A DNA stretch of 64,000 nt from Muribaculum intestinale. GTDB taxonomy: Bacteria; Bacteroidota; Bacteroidia; Bacteroidales; Muribaculaceae. The DNA is taken from positions 682,001 to 746,000 of the forward strand of contig NZ_CP021421.1 in the NCBI RefSeq assembly GCF_002201515.1, given 5' to 3'. Positions 58,253 through 64,000 of the stretch are shown here, in pieces. Each line of letters starts with the position of its first letter. Positions within the stretch are counted from its first letter, which is position 1. Below the pieces are notes generated by a model. The model made no database searches, had not been told where the DNA came from, and saw nothing but the letters and a program-made list of their open reading frames with translations. A program made the position numbers and the translations under genes.

Positions 58253-61027
58253 TCAATGGGCCTCAAGCCAGTTGTGGCCAACACCTGAGGAGACTTCAAG
58301 AGGCACTTTCCCTTTGTAGGCGCCCATCATGTCGGCAGTGACTATCTCCTGCACTTCAGCCAGCTCTTCAGGCACAATGTTGAATATCAATTCGTCATGT
58401 ACCTGCATTATCATTCGCGACTTAAGCCCTCGCTCTCTGAAGTGGCGGGCGACACTAATCATGGCCACCTTTATGATGTCGGCTGCAGAGCCCTGAATCG
58501 GCGCGTTGACAGCATTGCGTTCGGCATATCCGCGCACAACGGCATTGGCCGAATTGATATCCGGAAGCATGCGCTTGCGCCCCATTATGGTGGTCACGTA
58601 GCCCTGACTTTTAGCCTTCTCTATGGACTCTGCGATATACTCCCTGATATGTGGATAGGTGCGGAAATATCCGTCGATAAGCTCTTTGGCCTCGGCCCGC
58701 GGAATACGCAGCCTCTGTGCGAGTCCGAATGCCGATATGCCATAAATGATTCCGAAATTGGCGGTCTTAGCCTTGGCTCGCTGCTCGGGAGTGACACTCT
58801 CGAGGCTCTCGTGATAAATCTTCGCGGCTGTGGCCTGATGTATGTCGACATCACTCACAAATGCATCAATCATATCCTTGTCGCCCGATATGTCAGCTAT
58901 TACGCGAAGTTCAATCTGCGAATAGTCGGCACTCATGAACACACAGCCCGGGTCGGCTATAAACGCGCGCCGTATCTCGCGTCCGTTGTCGGTACGGATA
59001 GGTATATTCTGTAGATTGGGATTTGCCGATGAGATACGGCCTGTGGCTGTAACAGTCTGGTTATATGTTGTGTGTATCTTGCCTGTAGCCGGGTTTATCA
59101 TCGCCGGGAGTGCCTCGATGTAGGTGGTGAGCAGCTTGCGGAGTCCGCGTATATCAAGTATCAGTCCTACCAGCGGGTGGGCATCGCGGTATTTGTCGAG
59201 GATTTCCTCGGTGGTGGAATATCCGCCTTTTTTAGTGCGTTTGGCCTTAGGGTCGAGCTGCAGACGTCCGAAAAGCACCTCTCCGACCTGCGAAGGCGAC
59301 GCAATGTTGAATGTAGTTCCGGCAAGCCTGTAGGCATCCTCCTCCATTGCACGCAATTGTGTGGAGAAACGGCGCTGCAATTCGGCCAGAGCGTGCACGT
59401 CGATACGCACGCCTGTCCACTCCATGTCGGCAAGCACACCAACCAGCGGCAGCTCAATATCATCCATCAGATGACGCAACCCGTCGCTGTCAATTCTGTC
59501 GAGGAGCGGACGATGAAGGCGCAAAGTGACATCGGCCATCTCACACAAGCGTTTTGCCTCCTCGCCTGCGGGAAGCATCTCTCCTTTCTTTGACAGGCGC
59601 GACTCATTATCGTAGTCCAAAGTATGACAGGCCAACATTGCTGCGGCAAGGCGCGGCAAGGCATGATTCATCTCCGGCTCAAGAAGATAATGTGCTATGC
59701 CGGTATCGAAATATGGAGCCGTGAACATCACCCCCTCGCGGCGCAAAAGTATCATCTCACGCTTCACATCATGGCTGACAACAACGGTAGTGGAGCTCTG
59801 AAACAATGGAGCAATAGCCGTCACCATCTGTCGGCGCTGCTCAGCGTCACCCGGCAGCACGATATACACCGCGTTTCCCGGCGAGGTAGCGACAGCTATC
59901 CCGTGCCAACGTGAAGTCATATCACACTCTCCCGTGGCATATGACGCCACACCAATCTGCGCCACCCCCTGCAGTGAACCCACAAATCTCTCTACCTCGG
60001 ACACAGAGTCAAGAGTGCGGTAGCTGGCTGTAGTCTCATCGAAGCGCGCAACATCAATGCCGGTCTGATTTTCGGCAACCTGCGGCATGTCAAAAAGAGA
60101 GCCCATCACACCCTCGGCCTCCACTTTGGGAGCGGCCACAGCCGTATCGGCCGCGACATCGCTAAGACGCTTAAGGAAAGTGCGGAACTCAAGCTCACCA
60201 TATATGCGTGCCAGTTCCGAAGTGTCGGGTATACCCCGCTTTAGGGCATCTATACTAATATCGACGGGAACATCGGTCTTAATCGTGGCCAGAATTTTTG
60301 AAAAACGTATCTGCTCGGCATTTTCGATTATACGTTTCTGCATGGCCCCTTTGAGCTGCGAGGTGTTGTCAAGCAGATTCTCGACACTGCCCCATTCTCC
60401 GATTAGCTTTGCTGCGGTCTTTTCGCCGACACCCGGACAACCGGGAATATTATCGACGGCATCCCCTTCGAGCGCAAGCAGATCAATCACCTGAGCGGGG
60501 GTGTCTATGCCATATTTGGCGCAGACCTCTTTGGGGCCTCTGATTTCGATATCGGCGCCGCGCACTGATGGCCTGTACATAAACACCCGGTCGGTGACGA
60601 GCTGTCCGTAATCCTTGTCGGGTGTCATCATATATGTAGTGTACCCATCACGCTCGGCATTGCGCGAGAGAGTGCCTATCACGTCGTCGGCCTCATATCC
60701 TGGCACCTCGACCACCGGTATGCCGTATGCGCGGATTATATCTTTTATATATGGCACCGAGCGTGTGATATCCTCCGGCTGCTTCTCGCGCTGCGCCTTG
60801 TAGGCCTCATACATCTCATGGCGGAAAGTCGGGCCCGACGGATCAAAACACACCGCAATATGCGATGGATTCTCCTTTTTCAGGACCTCGTCGAGAGTAT
60901 TGACAAAGCCGAATATAGCAGATGTGTTCATCCCCTGCGATGTAATGCGGGGAGCTCGTATAAGAGCATAGTATGCACGATATATCAGGGCGTAAGCGTC
61001 GAGGAGAAACAGTTTTTTGTCGGTCAT
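58253..61027 (-). CDS. polA: DNA polymerase I
   Basis: A 924-residue polymerase: 5' nuclease domain (1 to about 290, LLDAYALIYRAYYAL, GYEADDVIGTL, GDAVDNIPGCPGVGEKTA), a 3'-5' exonuclease-like domain (about 345-520) and the polymerase domain. The latter has motifs A (DYSQIELR), B (AKTANFGIIYGIS) and C (MQVHDELIF). The proofreading site appears dead: IGVASYATG replaces the DxE motif and the YxxxD motif is replaced by CEMADVTLRL. It fills gaps and removes RNA primers in replication and repair. The regulator gene follows immediately. Confidence 0.97.
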   Translation of the reverse strand: MTDKKLFLLDAYALIYRAYYALIRAPRITSQGMNTSAIFGFVNTLDEVLKKENPSHIAVCFDPSGPTFRHEMYEAYKAQREKQPEDITRSVPYIKDIIRAYGIPVVEVPGYEADDVIGTLSRNAERDGYTTYMMTPDKDYGQLVTDRVFMYRPSVRGADIEIRGPKEVCAKYGIDTPAQVIDLLALEGDAVDNIPGCPGVGEKTAAKLIGEWGSVENLLDNTSQLKGAMQKRIIENAEQIRFSKILATIKTDVPVDISIDALKRGIPDTSELARIYGELEFRTFLKRLSDVAADTAVAAPKVEAEGVMGSLFDMPQVAENQTGIDVARFDETTASYRTLDSVSEVERFVGSLQGVAQIGVASYATGECDMTSRWHGIAVATSPGNAVYIVLPGDAEQRRQMVTAIAPLFQSSTTVVVSHDVKREMILLRREGVMFTAPYFDTGIAHYLLEPEMNHALPRLAAAMLACHTLDYDNESRLSKKGEMLPAGEEAKRLCEMADVTLRLHRPLLDRIDSDGLRHLMDDIELPLVGVLADMEWTGVRIDVHALAELQRRFSTQLRAMEEDAYRLAGTTFNIASPSQVGEVLFGRLQLDPKAKRTKKGGYSTTEEILDKYRDAHPLVGLILDIRGLRKLLTTYIEALPAMINPATGKIHTTYNQTVTATGRISSANPNLQNIPIRTDNGREIRRAFIADPGCVFMSADYSQIELRVIADISGDKDMIDAFVSDVDIHQATAAKIYHESLESVTPEQRAKAKTANFGIIYGISAFGLAQRLRIPRAEAKELIDGYFRTYPHIREYIAESIEKAKSQGYVTTIMGRKRMLPDINSANAVVRGYAERNAVNAPIQGSAADIIKVAMISVARHFRERGLKSRMIMQVHDELIFNIVPEELAEVQEIVTADMMGAYKGKVPLEVSSGVGHNWLEAH

Positions 61028-61096
61028 ATCCTGAGGTATTTACGATTGTCCATTCATTATTTGACGATAAAAGTATAAAGAATTTAAGACTTTTAC

Positions 61097-61105
61097 TAAT
61101 TTTGT
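61097..61105 (+). promoter_or_regulatory. Promoter -7 box of the polyprenyl synthase gene
   Basis: TAATTTTGT, 16 bp before the ATG at 61122. Confidence 0.5.
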
Positions 61106-61121
61106 ACCACAATTTGCCTCA

Positions 61122-62099
61122 ATGACCGCATTTGAAGACATACTCCACTCCATAGCTCCCGAGTTGAAGGAGCTAAACGAGCGCATGCGACATGCGCTTC
61201 ATACCTCCAACCCGCTCATGAACGAGATTGTCTCCAACTATCTCACCACCAAAGGGAAGCAGATACGACCCGTGATGGTACTCTTGAGCGCCAAGCTGTT
61301 CGGAGGCATCAACAGCACAGCGCTTCATGGCGCCGCCGCAATCGAGATGCTACATAATGCCTCGCTCATTCATGACGATGTTGTGGACGAGACCCCACTG
61401 CGCCGAGGCCGGCCCACAATCAATACCATCTGGGACAACCATATCGCTGTACTCGTCGGAGATTTCTTTGTCAGCATGGCCCTCCAGGAAGCTCTACTTA
61501 CCGGAAACCTTGATATCGCATCGACAATCGGCGCGCTCGGCCGACAGTTGTCGCTTGGCGAAATCGACCAGATAAACAAGGCCCGCAACCATCACCTTGA
61601 GGAGGAAGCCTATATGGAGGTAATCGACAACAAGACAGCCTCTTTGTTTGTGGCATGCGTGCGTATGGGTGCGATAGCCACCGAAGCGCCACGTGAAGAT
61701 ACCGAAAGGATGGAGCAGTTCGGCCGCCTGATAGGACTGGCATTTCAGATACGCGACGACATATTCGACTATTTCCCTGACAGCCACGACCTCGGCAAAC
61801 CGACAGGCAACGACCTGCGCGAGGGCAAAGTGACCCTGCCGCTCCTTTATGCGCTCCACCGCACTGACATAGATGATTGCGCGGCAATGAACGAACTCGT
61901 GCGCCGCGACGAGCTGAATTCCGAAGAAATTGATACCTTGATAGAATATGCCCGGCGGGCCGGAGGCATCGACTACGCGTATGCCACAATGCAGCGTCTG
62001 CGCGACGAGGCTGTCGACATCATATCATATTTCCCCGAGTCGCCTACACGCACGGCTTTCATATCGATATTCGACTACATCATCCACCGCACATATTGA
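61122..62099 (+). CDS. Polyprenyl diphosphate synthase
   Basis: A 325-residue trans-prenyltransferase with both Asp-rich motifs, LIHDDVVDETPLRRGRP (about 84-100) and QIRDDIFDYF (about 208-217), and KGKQIRPVMVLLSAKL near 45. It builds long-chain isoprenoid diphosphates, probably the side chain of menaquinone, from farnesyl diphosphate and isopentenyl diphosphate. The exact chain length cannot be read from the sequence. It stands alone, divergent from polA. Confidence 0.92.
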   Translation: MTAFEDILHSIAPELKELNERMRHALHTSNPLMNEIVSNYLTTKGKQIRPVMVLLSAKLFGGINSTALHGAAAIEMLHNASLIHDDVVDETPLRRGRPTINTIWDNHIAVLVGDFFVSMALQEALLTGNLDIASTIGALGRQLSLGEIDQINKARNHHLEEEAYMEVIDNKTASLFVACVRMGAIATEAPREDTERMEQFGRLIGLAFQIRDDIFDYFPDSHDLGKPTGNDLREGKVTLPLLYALHRTDIDDCAAMNELVRRDELNSEEIDTLIEYARRAGGIDYAYATMQRLRDEAVDIISYFPESPTRTAFISIFDYIIHRTY

Positions 62100-62135
62100 T
62101 GTCAACAGACAACAATACGTGAAAGCGACAATATA

Positions 62136-62678
62136 TCATTGTATCTCCACGGGTGAGAGATAGCCGTTCATCATCGCATACACACTAAGACCTGACGCCG
62201 AGCGTATGCCGAGTTTCGCCGTGATGTTCTTGCGATGCGACAACACTGTGTTTATGCTTATACCGAGAGCGTCGGCAATCTCCTTGTTGAGATGTCCGAG
62301 CGCGATGTGACGCAATACCTCGACCTCACGGTGAGACAGGCCGGGCAGCGACTGCTCGACAGCAATCGCACTCATACCGTCAATACGACTGCGCAACTCC
62401 TCTACCATATCGCCTTCGCTCTGTACTGTAGAAAACATGCCGGCACGTGTGCCGATGACTATTGTGCGCTGACGCCGGGGTATGAAGAAATCAGCCATGG
62501 AACACCACACGTCGGCATCAACCATATATACGGTGGCACCGGTGTCGGAATCGTCAATTTCCGAGGCAACCGACGCTATGGGAGCGACTACATTGGCCTC
62601 CAGTTCAAAATAATGGTTGATAACCCAACGCAGTCCTACCGCACGAGCCGTATCGGCTGTAACTATCACTATCCTCAT
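62136..62678 (-). CDS. LuxR-type transcription regulator
   Basis: A 180-residue protein: an N-terminal receiver-like domain (1 to about 100) that is divergent, with TAD at the usual acidic pocket and VYMVDADVW at the strand that would carry the phospho-Asp. A LuxR/NarL helix-turn-helix follows (LSHREVEVLRHIALGHLNKEIADALGISINTVLSHRKNI). It is coupled by a 4-bp ATGA overlap to the RIC-like gene upstream, so the two products likely work together. No kinase gene is nearby, so the signal may not be phosphorylation. Confidence 0.85.
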   Translation of the reverse strand: MRIVIVTADTARAVGLRWVINHYFELEANVVAPIASVASEIDDSDTGATVYMVDADVWCSMADFFIPRRQRTIVIGTRAGMFSTVQSEGDMVEELRSRIDGMSAIAVEQSLPGLSHREVEVLRHIALGHLNKEIADALGISINTVLSHRKNITAKLGIRSASGLSVYAMMNGYLSPVEIQ

Positions 62679-63382
62679 TGTCCTGAATCAGCCGCCCCGC
62701 CGCAGGGATTTGTCTCGCTGAGCAGCGGAAGCAGAATGCGGCTGCGCAGACGGTTGTTTTTATGAAGATCGTTTTCAAGGGCTCCAACAGCGACTATGAC
62801 GGCGTACAGCAGATTGGAATCCATCTCTCCGCTGACAAGATTCACAAGCATGCTACGCAAGTCGGCAATCTCGCTCCAGCAGTCACACATACGCTCGGTA
62901 TGGCGTGCTACCATACGGTATACATCGGCTTGCCGCGACGCATCGGGCTGCATCACCATCGGGAACACCTCGGTAAGCTCGCACTCTATAGCCTCGTCGA
63001 GAGAGGCAAGCGCATGGCGCGCCATTCCGTGAATCATAGGCATGTTGCTCTCGCCCGACACCGTCGACATAAGGCGACCGAAGTGGGCAAGCACATTAGG
63101 CACAAGTGTGCGCCGACAGTCATTGTCGGCCTTGGCCAGATAGCCGGCTACCTCATGGCAGCCACACCCGCGGAGCAGATTCTCGGGGAAATACCCTTCG
63201 TTGACAAGCGTGTTCAGTATAGCAAGCACGAAATTGCTGTCAAGCGAATGGATTTCGCATATCCGACCGACAGTAGCGTTGCTGACACCGAGCCGTATGC
63301 CGAAACGGTTTATAACAGGTATCACCGAGGGCTCCTGCAAAAGCACAGCCGACAGTGAAGTGGTAGTCCGGATAAGAGTCAT
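62675..63382 (-). CDS. RIC/ScdA-like protein with degenerate hemerythrin domain
   Basis: A 235-residue protein. Residues about 15-65 resemble the DUF542 domain of iron-centre repair proteins (VIPVINRFGIRLGVSNATVGRIC, FVLAILNTLVNEGYFP). Residues about 95-225 resemble a hemerythrin-like four-helix bundle (VLAHFGRLMS, IHGMARHALASLDE, ARHTERMCDCW, LENDLHKNNRLRSRILLPLL). Several positions that normally hold iron ligands are changed, so iron binding is uncertain. The role may be sensing nitric oxide or oxygen for the overlapping LuxR-type regulator. The assignment is by pattern and moderate. Confidence 0.55.
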   Translation of the reverse strand: MTLIRTTTSLSAVLLQEPSVIPVINRFGIRLGVSNATVGRICEIHSLDSNFVLAILNTLVNEGYFPENLLRGCGCHEVAGYLAKADNDCRRTLVPNVLAHFGRLMSTVSGESNMPMIHGMARHALASLDEAIECELTEVFPMVMQPDASRQADVYRMVARHTERMCDCWSEIADLRSMLVNLVSGEMDSNLLYAVIVAVGALENDLHKNNRLRSRILLPLLSETNPCGGAADSGQ

Positions 63383-63440
63383 ATATATGATAATGTGATT
63401 GGCATAGCTGATACCGGCAGGAAAGACTTATGACAACATA

Positions 63441-63992
63441 CTACCTGCGGCGCACTCTTATTATCTCATGCTCGGTGACGACTAAATCCATCACCACATC
63501 GTGCGGTTCGCTGTCAATATCGTCGACAAGCTGAAAATCGTAGCCCACGCCAACCTTGGTGGCATGGGTAGAGGCAAGCAACCTGTCGTAAAACCCCTTT
63601 CCGCGGCCTACGCGGTTGCCACAGCGGTCATAAGCCACTCCGGGCACTACGATAAGCTCAATTGATGAGATGTCGCGCACATCGTCGCCCTGGGGTTCCT
63701 CAATCTGGAATGCACCGAGCCTGAGTGAACTCCTATTGTAAGGCAATACCTCAAGGTTGACACCGTGCACCCTTGGGAGAAAGAAATTCTTGCGGTCGTG
63801 CCATTTCTCTATGAACGCTCTGGTCGAGAGTTCGTCGGGGAGCGAATGATAAAGCAGTATATTGTCGGCAAGCATGAATGCCACCGAATTCTCCAGAACT
63901 GCGAACACAGCGTCGGCGGCACTCTGTCGCTCGGCGTCGGTAAGCATGGCCTTGCGGGCCTTTATGCGGCTACGTATTTCTTCCTTTCTCAT
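63441..63992 (-). CDS. 5-formyltetrahydrofolate cyclo-ligase
   Basis: A 183-residue enzyme with the family motifs: basic N-terminus KEEIRSRIKARKAML, FFLPRV near 70, and LIVVPGVAYDRCGNRVGRGKGFYDRLL with the ATP-binding glycine-rich loop. It converts 5-formyl-THF to 5,10-methenyl-THF using ATP, returning stored folate to the pool. It is complete and begins 8 bp from the right edge of the window. It lies 58 bp upstream of the RIC-like gene on the same strand. Confidence 0.95.
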   Translation of the reverse strand: MRKEEIRSRIKARKAMLTDAERQSAADAVFAVLENSVAFMLADNILLYHSLPDELSTRAFIEKWHDRKNFFLPRVHGVNLEVLPYNRSSLRLGAFQIEEPQGDDVRDISSIELIVVPGVAYDRCGNRVGRGKGFYDRLLASTHATKVGVGYDFQLVDDIDSEPHDVVMDLVVTEHEIIRVRRR

Positions 63993-64000
63993 TGTCGGTA

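Overview
The window comes from a Bacteroidales chromosome, most likely a gut Muribaculaceae or Bacteroidaceae relative. The evidence is the SusC/SusD locus, DUF1735 lipoproteins, a type IX-like C-terminal sorting tail, Bacteroidetes-type promoters (TAnnTTTG boxes before many genes), and core genes of bacteroidal type (lepA, tgt, polA, dprA, nhaA, kup). Family assignments rest on motifs read by eye; no database search was run.

Region 1 (1-13430) is mobile DNA ending at a tRNA-Phe gene. From the left come the end of a mobilizable element (DUF3987 primase/helicase-like protein, MobC-like protein, HUH relaxase), then an island of about 9.5 kb. The island carries a DUF4143-type ATPase, a PHP/SMC-like ATPase gene (TrlF-like) cut in half by an IS21-family element, a solitary tyrosine recombinase, a broken pcfK-like gene, a small membrane protein and a tyrosine integrase next to tRNA-Phe. 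A 13-bp copy of the tRNA 3' end at 3859-3871 matches the one at 13356-13368. This suggests two elements stacked at one tRNA attachment site.

Region 2 (13760-33009) is ordinary chromosome: a 996-residue TPR protein, an aldo/keto reductase, a probable 39-residue small gene with its own promoter, a sialate O-acetylesterase, a KUP potassium transporter, a SNF2 helicase with a poorly known partner, lepA-glycerate kinase, a PH-domain membrane protein, nhaA and a DUF4886 esterase.

Region 3 (33256-44707) is glycan use: a GH3 enzyme, then a five-gene operon susC-susD-GH18-DUF1735/LamG-DUF1735/F5-8C. By analogy with characterised Bacteroides loci of this layout, it probably binds and cuts host-type N-glycans. 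No regulator gene is attached to it.

Region 4 (44719-50686) is housekeeping: a DUF1573 protein, a thioesterase, dprA, a uridine-phosphorylase-like enzyme, an lptF/G-type permease and tgt.

Region 5 (50832-58232) pairs a giant pectin esterase (CE12 plus CE8 in one secreted protein) with a membrane-spanning one-component regulator built like a hybrid two-component system without its kinase.

Region 6 (58253-63992) holds polA, a polyprenyl synthase, a LuxR-type regulator overlapping a RIC/hemerythrin-like gene, and 5-formyl-THF cyclo-ligase. No CRISPR array, rRNA, retron or diversity-generating element was seen. The strongest leads are the stacked tRNA-Phe islands with a hairpin-rich non-coding block, the SNF2/helicase-associated pair, the kinase-less pectin regulator and the small gene at 18285-18404.
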